This document shows, in pieces, positions 1 through 6,234 of a stretch of 34,350 bases of DNA. The notes under the pieces were generated by a model that searched no databases, had not been told where the DNA came from, and saw nothing but the letters and a program-made list of their open reading frames with translations. The stretch comes from Methanobacteriota archaeon. GTDB lineage: Archaea > Thermoplasmatota > Poseidoniia > Poseidoniales > Poseidoniaceae. The translations under genes were made by a program, and so were the position numbers. The DNA lies in assembly GCA_002726395.1 (NCBI GenBank), contig PBTA01000007.1, forward strand, positions 1 through 34,350. Direction: 5' to 3'. How positions within the stretch are numbered: the stretch's first letter is position 1; the number at the start of each line of letters is the position of its first letter.

Positions 1-197
1 CTTCTTTTTAGCTCTAGAGTGTACGGAAAGTCAGGCTCAGAGCATAGGAGATCACCAAGCCCAGCTGTCCGTGTTTGCTCTAAATTACGACTAAACTTAA
101 AGCCTAACTCTAGCCCTAAATAAGTTGATATATCGCGCTCAAATTGCTTGCCGCGAGTGTTAGCCAGTTTTCCTGACTGACGTGCTGTCCGATTCAT
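1..197 (-). CDS. PD-(D/E)XK nuclease, Holliday-junction-resolvase-like (3' end outside window)
   Basis: This frame is open from an ATG at 195-197 to the left edge: 65 codons are visible and the C-terminus is missing. The start MNRTARQSGKLANTRGKQFE is followed by the nuclease pattern E20, then GLGDLL with D49, then LELK with E62 and K64. This E...GD...ExK arrangement, with the preceding RNLEQTR stretch, resembles the small phage PD-(D/E)XK resolvases often found near replication genes; those typically have a basic N-terminus and DLEQ-R-GD-L...ECK motifs. It would cut branched or nicked DNA during replication or packaging. It overlaps the regulator gene upstream by 38 bases in another frame, so the two are likely co-transcribed. 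The fold is well supported by the motif spacing; the exact substrate is inferred. Confidence 0.68.
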   Translation of the reverse strand, partial: MNRTARQSGKLANTRGKQFERDISTYLGLELGFKFSRNLEQTRTAGLGDLLCSEPDFPYTLELKR

Positions 198-372
198 TTT
201 CTGCCTCTAAATAGTCCTCAAGAACTTGCTCAACTAGCTTTGCTAATGATGTTTGCTCAGTGTTTGCTTTTGCCTGTAATCGCTCTTTGTGGCTTTTTTG
301 CACTCTGACAAATAAGATAACACGTTGATTTTGTTTATTTTTCTTGCTGATCATTTCTAACAAACATTTCAT
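160..372 (-). CDS. Small ribbon-helix-helix-type DNA-binding protein
   Basis: This 70-residue basic protein has the size and pattern of Arc/CopG-type regulators. A beta-strand-like segment (QRVILFVRVQKSHKERL, about residues 16-32) is followed by two predicted helices (ANTEQTSLAKLVEQVLEDYL, about 36-55) and an acidic tail. RHH proteins bind operators as dimers through the paired strands. The gene is divergent from the early operon and lies next to a perfect palindrome (388-401), which suggests it represses that region and itself. The ATG at 370-372 gives 70 residues; an internal ATG at 352-354 would give 64, and neither has a clear Shine-Dalgarno. The family call is moderately sure; the target is inferred. 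Confidence 0.6.
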   Translation of the reverse strand: MKCLLEMISKKNKQNQRVILFVRVQKSHKERLQAKANTEQTSLAKLVEQVLEDYLEAENESDSTSVRKTG

Positions 373-380
373 TAAAGATA

Positions 381-410
381 ATGCTTGTTAAGCTAGCTTA
401 ATGCGTGTTA
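381..410. promoter_or_regulatory. Candidate operator between divergent genes
   Basis: The 78-base divergent intergenic region holds a perfect 14-bp palindrome, TTAAGCTAGCTTAA (388-401). It is overlapped by a direct repeat, ATGCTTGTTA (381-390) and ATGCGTGTTA (401-410), whose copies start exactly 20 bases apart, about two helical turns. This is the geometry expected for dimeric repressor binding. The RHH protein encoded next door is the obvious candidate ligand. I could not assign confident -35/-10 boxes on either strand. Confidence 0.5.
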
Positions 411-450
411 CTTATGCAATACAACAAAAGACGTACAGATAGGAGATGTT

Positions 451-684
451 ATGTCGAGTTATGAAAAGAGAGATATAGTAACTATAAAAAGAGGGGTAGA
501 TAAAAAGCTTCTATTTAACGCTTATGAATTATCGGAATTTAAAGTTGTTTTAGGAAGTTTAGACCGTCTGCGTAAGGGAAGGCGGCAATTTAGGCATTTA
601 GCAGATCAACAGGCTTTACACAGAGCATATATAGCAATTGACGAAATTTTGCAGCGCTACAAAGAAGTGGAGCAGCAGCAATGA
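451..684 (+). CDS. Hypothetical early protein, 77 residues
   Basis: First gene of the plus-strand early operon. The ATG is preceded by a good Shine-Dalgarno (AGGAGAT, 442-448). The protein is highly charged and predicted mostly helical, with a basic patch (RLRKGRRQFRHL, about 39-50) and a helical, Gln-rich C-terminus. It has no signal peptide, membrane segment or motif I recognise. Its stop overlaps the next start as ATGA, so the two are translationally coupled. A role as a small DNA- or protein-binding accessory factor is possible but is only a guess. Confidence 0.7.
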   Translation: MSSYEKRDIVTIKRGVDKKLLFNAYELSEFKVVLGSLDRLRKGRRQFRHLADQQALHRAYIAIDEILQRYKEVEQQQ

Positions 685-1361
685 ATGACGTTATAGGTTT
701 TATAGCTGGGGTAGATCCTGAGCTAAAAAAGAAACACCGCCAGCAGTTAAAAGCGCTAGCTGGGGAGAGGCATATAGACTTTGTAGAAGAGCCGGAAACC
801 TACAACATGCTAGCCTATGAAGCGCGTACAGAATTGCAGTACGCAATAACAGCAGCTGAGACTTCAGTAAGCGTACTTGCCGTTGCGTCAGCTACTGGCT
901 TAACGAATCGCAAGTGGAAAGCTTTACGGCTATTAGATCAGATAGCAGAGAAGGGGATCAGCATAGAGGTTGCTGACGATCCTAGCATAAATTCTCATTC
1001 TATCAGCGTCTTAGCGTACTCAGCTGAAGTAGCTAAAGAAAAATTATTGACAAGATCTAAGAAAGCTTTGCAGTCTATTAAATTGAGATTAGCGGCTGGA
1101 GAAGAGGTTTATAGCAGCAAGGGTAGAAAAATTACTAAGCTAGGTACGCCCCAAGCCACGGAAGCCATGAAACAGGCTAGAATTAGTAAGTCTGATGATT
1201 TTGCGTCTAAGATTTTTCCAACTATTAAACCGTACCTTGACCGTGGGTTAAGCTTGAATCGCATTGCCCAAGAGCTAAATCGTCAAGGCGTCAAGACTGC
1301 TAAGGGTAGAAAGTTTTATCAATCAACCATAAGCGCTATAGTAAGAAGGGTAAGCGAATGA
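681..1361 (+). CDS. Serine-recombinase (resolvase) family protein without catalytic residues
   Basis: The 226 residues follow the plan of the resolvase/invertase family. The second half is clear: a segment like the conserved region after the active site (GISIEVADDPSINSHSISVL, 92-111); a long helix with basic residues (about 115-137); a KLGTP turn (153-157) where the family has GxxLGxP; and a C-terminal helix-turn-helix of recombinase type (GLSLNRIAQELNRQGVKTAK, 189-208, then STISAIVRR). The catalytic parts are not conserved. The nucleophile motif YxRVS is replaced by GFIAGVD (6-12), and the DRLxR motif is replaced around ASATGLTNR (69-77). The protein should therefore bind DNA but not recombine it, perhaps as a regulator. 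It overlaps both neighbours by four bases in the early operon. Family assignment is fairly sure; loss of activity is inferred from sequence. Confidence 0.72.
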   Translation: MNDVIGFIAGVDPELKKKHRQQLKALAGERHIDFVEEPETYNMLAYEARTELQYAITAAETSVSVLAVASATGLTNRKWKALRLLDQIAEKGISIEVADDPSINSHSISVLAYSAEVAKEKLLTRSKKALQSIKLRLAAGEEVYSSKGRKITKLGTPQATEAMKQARISKSDDFASKIFPTIKPYLDRGLSLNRIAQELNRQGVKTAKGRKFYQSTISAIVRRVSE

Positions 1362-2020
1362 ATAAGATAAACGAAACACAAAGGTATCGTACAATCGGTA
1401 ACTATTATGACGATAAATGTGAGCACTGTGGGCAGCCGTGTGTTGACGACGTGTGTGAGTGCAGAGACTTTATTGGAAAACAGGAAGTCATACTGACCGA
1501 CAAAAAAGATAGGCTAACTAACTTTCCTAAAGATGGAAACGATCTGCGCGACTTTCGTGAGCATTTGACAAACGCATTTTTGCAAACACAAATTGCGTTA
1601 GAGCATGAAATTTATCTAGACAAAAAGGCTTGGTCAGAGAGAAACGAAATGTGTGACTGGATCTTTGCAACGCCAAACCGACAAATGATGTTTTGGATGT
1701 TTGCAAAAACTCCAATTATTAATGGCTGGACGGTTGCTGAGGCGGCTGAATATTTAAAACGTGACCGTACAAGTGTGTCGAAGGATCTGTCGGATATGCA
1801 CAGTAAGAAATACATTTATCGTAACAACAAAGAGGGTTTTCAGCGGCATTATTTGCCTAGCCGAACATTATTGAATAATGCGTTATGGTTCTCAGAATAT
1901 TATGTAGACACTACTTTGCGGCTTACTGAGGACAGTGCGCGTAGAGATTTTTTTGAGTATCGTTCGTCAGAGCGAGAGTATTTTAAAAACATGCAAAAGC
2001 GTGGCAGTACTGCACAGTAA
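1358..2020 (+). CDS. Putative DNA-binding protein: N-terminal Cys cluster plus winged helix
   Basis: The 220-residue protein has a zinc-ribbon-like cysteine group near its start (C21-x2-C24-x3-C28 and C33-x-C35). A winged-helix domain follows at about 106-165 (WTVAEAAEYLKRDRTSVSKD as recognition region, then a wing ending KYIYRN). The pattern resembles MarR- or replication-initiator-type winged helices. The gene overlaps the resolvase-like gene by ATGA, and no gene follows for 54 bases, so it ends a co-translated block. It could be an early transcription regulator or a replication-associated protein; the sequence does not decide between these. Confidence 0.6.
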   Translation: MNKINETQRYRTIGNYYDDKCEHCGQPCVDDVCECRDFIGKQEVILTDKKDRLTNFPKDGNDLRDFREHLTNAFLQTQIALEHEIYLDKKAWSERNEMCDWIFATPNRQMMFWMFAKTPIINGWTVAEAAEYLKRDRTSVSKDLSDMHSKKYIYRNNKEGFQRHYLPSRTLLNNALWFSEYYVDTTLRLTEDSARRDFFEYRSSEREYFKNMQKRGSTAQ

Positions 2021-2074
2021 ATATTCAGTTTCGACACGTTGACTGTACTAATTATGTACGAGTAAGGTTGTAGT

Positions 2075-2608
2075 ATGAAGAGAAGAAAACTTGATAACCC
2101 AACTGCACGAAAGTTAAGAGGCGGTGGAATACGTCAAAGCAGACGCCTTGAAATGCTCTGTTGGCACGTTGACCATCTGCAAGCAAACGTAAGAATTTTA
2201 CGTGAGCTAGCCGATAACATAGAGCGTGTACTAGGCATCAAAGAAGCAAATATGTCTGATAAAGTATTCATGGCTCAGAATGAAATAACTAGAGCGAATA
2301 TTCATTGCAGCAGGGTGAAACCTGAAAGCACCAGGACAAGAGGGGCAGCAATGTATGAATATATAACAGAGAAAAATAGCCTGGTAGATATGAACGGAGT
2401 GAGAGAGATTGAAGCCCGTGAAGATCTGAGAGAACCAGAGTCATATTACTTTGCTAGAAAGAGCAAGCAATTTCGGGAAGATTTCGAGATGCGCCAGCAC
2501 AACCAGCCACCAGAGCCAGTAAACAATAAATCACTTTTTAGCGACGAACATCACGCAGCTGTAGAGGCGTGGAAACGTAAAAAAGGCTTAAACAAAAAGA
2601 ACATGTAA
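2075..2608 (+). CDS. Hypothetical protein, 177 residues, basic and highly charged
   Basis: The start ATG follows an AAGG Shine-Dalgarno (2064-2067). The N-terminus is strongly basic (KRRKLDNPTARKLRGGG), followed by a helical leucine-containing segment (about 28-55) that may be a short coiled coil. The C-terminal half is hydrophilic and probably loosely structured (MRQHNQPPEPVNNKSLF). There is no membrane segment and no known motif. The gene is flanked by short non-coding gaps on both sides, unlike the overlapping genes around it, so it may have its own expression signals. The function is unknown. Confidence 0.65.
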   Translation: MKRRKLDNPTARKLRGGGIRQSRRLEMLCWHVDHLQANVRILRELADNIERVLGIKEANMSDKVFMAQNEITRANIHCSRVKPESTRTRGAAMYEYITEKNSLVDMNGVREIEAREDLREPESYYFARKSKQFREDFEMRQHNQPPEPVNNKSLFSDEHHAAVEAWKRKKGLNKKNM

Positions 2609-2614
2609 AAAGGT

Positions 2615-2640
2615 TTAATACGTGTTAGGCTAAGTATTAA
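2615..2640. promoter_or_regulatory. Inverted repeat in the early operon gap
   Basis: TTAATAC (2615-2621) and GTATTAA (2634-2640) form a perfect 7-bp inverted repeat around a 12-base centre. The centre contains GTGTTA, also present in the candidate operator at 401-410. It lies between the 177-residue and 70-residue genes. It could be an operator half-site pair or a weak RNA hairpin; there is no T-run directly after it, so a terminator is unlikely. Confidence 0.35.
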
Positions 2641-2664
2641 TTAAAAAGAGGTGAGAAAACAATA

Positions 2665-2877
2665 ATGAGGCAATCAATCTATAAACGCTTTTCGCATAAT
2701 ATATACATTGTTAGTATTTACAGAGCGTTCAGAAATTTAACACAAACAGAACAAACAGACCAGACTAAACAGAATGAACAGGATAGACTGTTTGAGATAG
2801 CTGGTGACATTCTAGGTGCTATTTCACTATTTATTATATTCTACGCTGCAATAGTGCTTGCTGGTATATTCCAATGA
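2665..2877 (+). CDS. Small membrane protein, one C-terminal transmembrane segment
   Basis: A polar, Gln/Thr-rich N-terminal half of about 40 residues is followed by one hydrophobic stretch at about 50-69 (ILGAISLFIIFYAAIVLAGI), ending in FQ. This is a tail-anchored topology with most of the protein in the cytoplasm. A purine-rich sequence (GAGGTGAG, about 2648-2655) lies somewhat far upstream of the ATG. The stop overlaps the next gene start (ATGA). Early phage membrane proteins of this kind can act on superinfection or host membrane processes, but nothing in the sequence identifies a function. Confidence 0.6.
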   Translation: MRQSIYKRFSHNIYIVSIYRAFRNLTQTEQTDQTKQNEQDRLFEIAGDILGAISLFIIFYAAIVLAGIFQ

Positions 2878-3131
2878 GCAATGCAGACAAAGCAGTTGTA
2901 GAGCTTTCTGATAAATTGCGTAAAGATCTGCTAGATATTTGTGGTTGTTATCATGTTGCTAGTACGCAACTAGAAAGTTACCAAGACGCAATAGAGCTAA
3001 TGGAACAAATGATAGGTGAGGCATTAGCCGCGCTTAGTTTGACTTCTTTTGAAACAGAAAATTATTATTTCACGCGCTTTGAAACAGAGCTAGTGATAGA
3101 GGTGAAGGGGGAACAATGCGCCCTTCATTAA
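2874..3131 (+). CDS. Hypothetical early protein, 85 residues
   Basis: An acidic, mainly helical protein with a predicted amphipathic or coiled-coil segment at about 8-52. It has two nearby cysteines (DICGCYH) and a short beta-rich C-terminus. It overlaps the upstream membrane-protein gene by ATGA and the downstream winged-helix gene by 16 bases, typical of this tightly packed operon. No family is recognised. Confidence 0.6.
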   Translation: MSNADKAVVELSDKLRKDLLDICGCYHVASTQLESYQDAIELMEQMIGEALAALSLTSFETENYYFTRFETELVIEVKGEQCALH

Positions 3132-3367
3132 CGCAAAAGCAAAAAGAAGTTTACGACTTCTACAAGAAATTTTGGGAAGTAGAAAAACGCTGTCCGTCGC
3201 TCAGAGAAATCTGTGAGGGGAGAATAAACAATAAACAGATTCTTGAGCAACGGTCAGCACGATCTACCGCACATGCAATAGTCAATCATTTAGTCAGCAA
3301 GAACTATCTAAGTGAGAGCTATTATAACGATAGACCTAGCTACTATCCTAGAGAGCTTGAACAATGA
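3116..3367 (+). CDS. LexA-type winged-helix DNA-binding protein (DNA-binding domain only)
   Basis: The 83 residues match the N-terminal domain of LexA in layout. LTQKQKEVYDFYKKFW (5-20) aligns with the first LexA helix, CPSLREICEG follows as the second helix, then a recognition-helix region (ARSTAHAIVNHLVSKNYL) and a short wing rich in Tyr. LexA has a C-terminal self-cleaving serine peptidase after this domain; here the protein ends, so it cannot be cleaved in the LexA manner. It may be a constitutive repressor, an anti-repressor, or a replication accessory protein. Shine-Dalgarno GAGGTGAAGGGGG lies upstream inside the previous gene. Confidence 0.62.
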   Translation: MRPSLTQKQKEVYDFYKKFWEVEKRCPSLREICEGRINNKQILEQRSARSTAHAIVNHLVSKNYLSESYYNDRPSYYPRELEQ

Positions 3368-3540
3368 CGTTGGCAAGCAAACTAAGAGCAGCAGCAAATT
3401 CGTTAGGTGATTGTGATTTAGCTCTAACACTAGAGCAAGCCGCCCATGAACTTGACAGATTTGAATTTCACAAAGCTATCAGCAGAGCAGAGCAGACTTT
3501 TGAAAACAGAGAAACTGCAAGTGGCACACGTCACGTTTGA
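3364..3540 (+). CDS. Possible small protein, 58 residues
   Basis: An ATG overlaps the stop of the winged-helix gene as ATGA and opens a 58-codon frame (MTLASKLRAAANSLGDCDLA...). The N-terminal part looks like an Ala/Leu-rich helix. It overlaps the following 88-residue ORF by 95 bases in another frame, which is unusual here. Either this is a true coupled gene and the next gene starts later, or it is spurious. The ATGA junction favours it. Confidence 0.45.
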   Translation: MTLASKLRAAANSLGDCDLALTLEQAAHELDRFEFHKAISRAEQTFENRETASGTRHV

Positions 3541-3712
3541 ACTAGATCAGAGCGCTTGTACCTTCAGTTTAAAAGCTGGTGAAGCAGTCCACGCTAAAGA
3601 TAGACGCGCTCTTTTCAGCGGTCACATAACGCCAGAAATGGGTTTGCAGTTACGACAATTAGCAGAAGCTGTTGAGGATATAAGACAGCACAGATTAGAG
3701 GCGAAAGAATGA
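3446..3712 (+). CDS. Hypothetical early protein, 88 residues
   Basis: A mixed alpha/beta small protein; the middle (VAHVTFELDQSACTFSLKAG) looks beta-rich and the C-terminus is helical (ITPEMGLQLRQLAEAVEDIR). The annotated ATG lacks a Shine-Dalgarno and lies inside the preceding ORF. A GTG at codon 26 is an alternative start that would cut the overlap to a few bases. The stop overlaps the next gene start (ATGA). No function is recognised. Confidence 0.55.
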   Translation: MNLTDLNFTKLSAEQSRLLKTEKLQVAHVTFELDQSACTFSLKAGEAVHAKDRRALFSGHITPEMGLQLRQLAEAVEDIRQHRLEAKE

Positions 3713-3954
3713 TAATAGCATTTTATACAGCAATGATCCTTGGCTATAGAATAGATGGTGAACACGTCACAGCGCGATTCTGGATGCAGAGCTATGAACA
3801 ATGTTTAGAGGCTATGGATCACGCAGAAAAATTATATGATTATATTGCTGACAATATTAGCGACAAGCACATTTATTTATGGTGTGAGAAGTCAGAAGTT
3901 GTGAGCAGCTTTGACATGACTATAAAACCAATGCCAAGACCGGAGATTAACTGA
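3709..3954 (+). CDS. Hypothetical early protein, 81 residues
   Basis: A short protein starting with a hydrophobic segment (MIIAFYTAMILGYRI), then a Tyr- and Trp-containing alpha/beta region. The pattern of a weak N-terminal strand followed by the helix EQCLEAMDHAEKLYDYI recalls small phage proteins that are often only called hypothetical. It is coupled by ATGA to the upstream gene and by a one-base TGATG overlap to the downstream gene. Confidence 0.58.
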   Translation: MIIAFYTAMILGYRIDGEHVTARFWMQSYEQCLEAMDHAEKLYDYIADNISDKHIYLWCEKSEVVSSFDMTIKPMPRPEIN

Positions 3955-4151
3955 TGTATAATTTATATATCTATATTTATGAAACGTGGTGCTTACGTAA
4001 AAAATTTAAAAAATTAAAAGACGCTAGAGACTATCAAGATGGTTTAATCAATACGGGTGCTGGTAGTGCAAACGTAATGATAATTAGTGAAAGAACTAAT
4101 ATTGAAATGCAGAACCGTGAAGAAATAGCAAATAAAAGATTCAAACGTTAA
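3954..4151 (+). CDS. Hypothetical early protein, 65 residues, last gene of plus operon
   Basis: A basic protein with an aromatic N-terminus (MYNLYIYIYETWCL) and a Lys/Arg-rich remainder. The segment KFKKLKDARDYQDGLINTG resembles a helix-turn motif found in many small phage proteins, but I assign no family. It is coupled to the previous gene by TGATG. Its stop shares the four bases TTAA (4148-4151) with the stop of the endolysin gene on the opposite strand, so the two operons converge with no spacer and no visible terminator. Confidence 0.58.
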   Translation: MYNLYIYIYETWCLRKKFKKLKDARDYQDGLINTGAGSANVMIISERTNIEMQNREEIANKRFKR

Positions 4152-4759
4152 ATCAGCCACTGATAGATTTTCTTAGTTTCTTTCTGTCTATGTGAAAGCC
4201 CTGTATAACCACCGTTAATCTTACGTGTCAGGGTTTTTATCGTATCGTCAGAAACACCTTCATCACATATTTCCCAGAGCTTGTTCCGACTAAAGAACCA
4301 AAGCGCCGTTTCTATTGCATACTCTTTTTCAAGCAAGCTGGGGTCTTGTAGGATCTGGGGCAAGGCCATGTCAGAAGCAAATGCTTTGTGGTTGTCAAAG
4401 CCCGTCAGCATCAGAAAACCTCTGCCTATGTATTTCTCAGCAGCATCTTCATTATTACCCATGCGCCCCGAATAAACTTTTCTAGCTAATGCTTTAGGAT
4501 TTCTAGCGTAAGGTTCTGCGCTCTCTTCTGTAGGAAATCTGCTAGGCCACACGCGCATCATAGCCTCAACGCTGTAATTAAGGTTCTCACGGGTGTATCT
4601 AAAGTTTCCTGACTCGTGATGCACCTGACCTAGTAAGTGCGCTCCACGCTCAGGGGATAGCTCATAGAAGCCAACAATTCCCTTAGCTGTCTGTCTCCCA
4701 AATGCCCCATCTGGAGTACACCCACAGCGCTCTTGAAGGTGGCGTAATGCATCACTCAT
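4148..4759 (-). CDS. GH19 chitinase-like endolysin (lysozyme-type muralytic enzyme)
   Basis: The 203 residues match phage endolysins of glycoside hydrolase family 19, which cut the glycan backbone of peptidoglycan. The probable catalytic acids are E49 in HHESGNF and E58 in YTRENLNYS. The conserved YIGRGFLMLTG segment lies at about 110-120 and INGGYTGL near 181-188. The short N-terminus (CGCTPDGAFGRQTAKGI) looks like the end of a peptidoglycan-binding repeat, but a full binding domain is absent. There is no signal peptide, so release needs the holins encoded just upstream. It is the last gene of the lysis cassette, with its ATG overlapping the stop of the 30-residue ORF. Confidence 0.9.
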   Translation of the reverse strand: MSDALRHLQERCGCTPDGAFGRQTAKGIVGFYELSPERGAHLLGQVHHESGNFRYTRENLNYSVEAMMRVWPSRFPTEESAEPYARNPKALARKVYSGRMGNNEDAAEKYIGRGFLMLTGFDNHKAFASDMALPQILQDPSLLEKEYAIETALWFFSRNKLWEICDEGVSDDTIKTLTRKINGGYTGLSHRQKETKKIYQWLI

Positions 4760-4848
4760 TTTTTCATTTCCAGATATAAGCGATACACATTAGCACAAGT
4801 GTTAATTGTAACAGCTGTGAGCAAACAAAGTGCAATAGAAGTGGTCAT
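4756..4848 (-). CDS. Thirty-residue hydrophobic lysis-cassette protein
   Basis: This frame encodes a hydrophobic N-terminal helix (SIALCLLTAVTINTCANVY, about 4-22) with a short basic tail (EMKK). Its ATG overlaps the stop of the 3-TM holin gene as ATGA, and its own TGA overlaps the endolysin ATG as ATGA, so it fills the gap exactly. It has two cysteines, but INTC is not a good lipobox. It may be a tiny membrane peptide that tunes lysis timing, or a leader that couples holin and endolysin translation. Confidence 0.62.
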   Translation of the reverse strand: MTTSIALCLLTAVTINTCANVYRLYLEMKK

Positions 4849-5261
4849 TTTTTCATATTCTCCCTAGCTACACCTTTGGATTTCTCGAATGATCTGAGGC
4901 CAGAAACGCCTAGAAGTGATAGCGTCAATGTCATCAGTGATCCTGTATCAAGCTCAAAAAGAACTACGTCAGGATACCAGACAGCTACTACCCAATCTGC
5001 TATTGGCATCACAAAGAAATTTAGAAATAAGCCTAATGTGCAGCACCATAAGATAGCTGGCCTTGCACCAGCCACAAAAAGGCTAGGGTGCTTGGCGGCT
5101 TCTACGTTTGCTTGTGCTTGAAGTGCAGCATTTTCAGCAGCAAGTTTCTCAGACATTGTAGCGATTTCATGCGCTAGTTTAGCTTTTTGGTCTTTGTCCT
5201 CTATTACTTTGTCGAGAATAGAACTAACCGGATTAATAAGCTTTTCAACAAGACCTAACAT
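4845..5261 (-). CDS. Holin, 3-TM family (GTA-type holin)
   Basis: The 138-residue protein begins with an amphipathic/coiled segment (about 5-55, rich in Ala, Glu and Lys) and then HPSLFVAGARPAILWCC, the hallmark region of the 3-TM holin family found in gene transfer agents and alphaproteobacterial phages. Hydrophobic segments lie at about 60-85, 86-100 and 104-122. It would permeabilise the inner membrane so that the endolysin reaches the murein. It overlaps the 78-residue membrane protein gene by one base (TAATG) and the 30-residue ORF by ATGA. Confidence 0.8.
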   Translation of the reverse strand: MLGLVEKLINPVSSILDKVIEDKDQKAKLAHEIATMSEKLAAENAALQAQANVEAAKHPSLFVAGARPAILWCCTLGLFLNFFVMPIADWVVAVWYPDVVLFELDTGSLMTLTLSLLGVSGLRSFEKSKGVARENMKK

Positions 5262-5497
5262 TATGACTTAGCCTCTATCTTAGTGCTACTATTAGACTTT
5301 GCAGAGAAGCCAAAATACGCACCTACAAGGCCACTGAGAGCTAGATACTGTGCCATTAATATGCTGTCAGCTTCTGCCATTTGACCAGGCCACACAACAG
5401 TAGCGACTGTCACAATACCCATCATTGCCATAGCTAAATAAGCCATAATTCTTTTATTCAGCTGATAGGCTTTTTTGTCTGGAATAAGTTCGTTCAT
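5261..5497 (-). CDS. Small two-TM membrane protein, possible second holin or antiholin
   Basis: The 78 residues contain hydrophobic segments at about 17-37 (IMAYLAMAMMGIVTVATVVW) and 46-64 (LMAQYLALSGLVGAYFGF), separated by a short acidic loop, with polar ends. The size and two-helix layout fit small class II holins or holin partners. It lies in the lysis cassette immediately before the 3-TM holin, with a one-base TAATG overlap, and its ATG overlaps the stop of the 38-residue ORF. The membrane nature is clear; the holin role is inferred from position. Confidence 0.65.
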   Translation of the reverse strand: MNELIPDKKAYQLNKRIMAYLAMAMMGIVTVATVVWPGQMAEADSILMAQYLALSGLVGAYFGFSAKSNSSTKIEAKS

Positions 5498-5610
5498 TTT
5501 TTTAAATCCTTTATTATTTTTCTAATAATATTGAGATCTCTACTGATAATCAGCACATAGCCCTTATCGTTGTAGAGAACGTACTTGAGCTTCCACTGTC
5601 GCAGATACAT
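5494..5610 (-). CDS. Basic 38-residue lysis-cassette protein
   Basis: ATG at 5608-5610 directly follows the TAA of the 54-residue ORF, and the TGA overlaps the next ATG as ATGA. The peptide has many aromatic and basic residues (MYLRQWKLKYVLYNDKGYVL at the start, RKIIKDLKK at the end). It has no membrane segment. The perfect tiling with both neighbours is the evidence that it is translated. The function is unknown. Confidence 0.58.
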   Translation of the reverse strand: MYLRQWKLKYVLYNDKGYVLIISRDLNIIRKIIKDLKK

Positions 5611-5775
5611 TTACCGTTCAATTTTTATGCAGATAACTTTGCTGTTTTTAGTTGTGACCAAGATTTTAGAGCGCTTTAAATCAGCCTCACAAGATTGTTC
5701 AGTGCTGTGAGAACTAATATGATAATGCTTTAGCTCACCAGCTGTCGTTAACATTACCCAGAGCAAGACAAACAT
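5611..5775 (-). CDS. Small probably exported protein, 54 residues, two cysteines
   Basis: ATG at 5773-5775 overlaps the stop of the 152-residue gene (TGATG). A short hydrophobic N-terminus (MFVLLWVMLTTAGE) looks like a signal peptide or membrane anchor. It is followed by a polar region with C29 and C49, which could form one disulfide in the periplasm. A small exported protein in a lysis cassette could be a spanin component, but no lipobox is present. With the 38-residue ORF it accounts for the whole 5498-5774 gap. Confidence 0.6.
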   Translation of the reverse strand: MFVLLWVMLTTAGELKHYHISSHSTEQSCEADLKRSKILVTTKNSKVICIKIER

Positions 5776-6233
5776 CAGAAAGATAACCAGCCCATATAGA
5801 TTGCAAACAGATACATGCCGCCAAATAATGCAACAGCAGCAACGACAATAACCGCAACAGTCAGCGCTGCTTCTGCACGTTTCTGACGTTCTAACTGGCG
5901 CTGTGCCTCAGCTGCTTTGCGCTCTTGCCGTATTTCTTTACGGATGTTCTGCAATTCTTGATAGCTGGATAGCCCCCTAGAATTGACGATTAGTTCGCGT
6001 AAATTTTCTTCCGCGTCTTTAGCCGCCATAGCGTCAAAGTAGGTTGCAAGACCTTCTTCATTTGACCCAGCAAATATGCTGTTTTTCTTCTTAGCATGTT
6101 TAGCTTTCGCATCATCTACACCGTCAAAAAAACTGACAATTTCATTCTTCATTGCATAAAGTTGTTTGCCAGCTTTTATACCGCCTGAGATTGTCGCAAG
6201 CGTAGCTGATACAGCTGTGATTGGATCAACCAT
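5775..6233 (-). CDS. Membrane-anchored coiled-coil protein, 152 residues
   Basis: The N-terminus (about 1-35) is weakly hydrophobic and Gly/Ala-rich (ITAVSATLATISGGIKAGKQ). A long charged helix follows (about 90-123, RKEIRQERKAAEAQRQLERQ), then a clear transmembrane helix (ALTVAVIVVAAVALFGGMYL, about 122-141). Proteins of this plan recur in marine podo- and siphoviruses next to lysis or structural genes and are usually unannotated. The layout suggests a cytoplasmic coiled coil anchored in the inner membrane. A spanin-like role is possible, although inner-membrane spanins normally carry the TM segment at the N-terminus. The upstream XhlA-like gene ends two bases before its start. Confidence 0.6.
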   Translation of the reverse strand: MVDPITAVSATLATISGGIKAGKQLYAMKNEIVSFFDGVDDAKAKHAKKKNSIFAGSNEEGLATYFDAMAAKDAEENLRELIVNSRGLSSYQELQNIRKEIRQERKAAEAQRQLERQKRAEAALTVAVIVVAAVALFGGMYLFAIYMGWLSF

Positions 6234-6234
6234 C

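Noticed and set aside
2039-2068. TTGACT box and TAAGGT box before the 177-residue gene as a sigma-70 promoter
   Set aside because: The -10 match is poor and the implied start site would fall on the Shine-Dalgarno/ATG, leaving no leader; the nearby GTAC repeats are only weakly palindromic.
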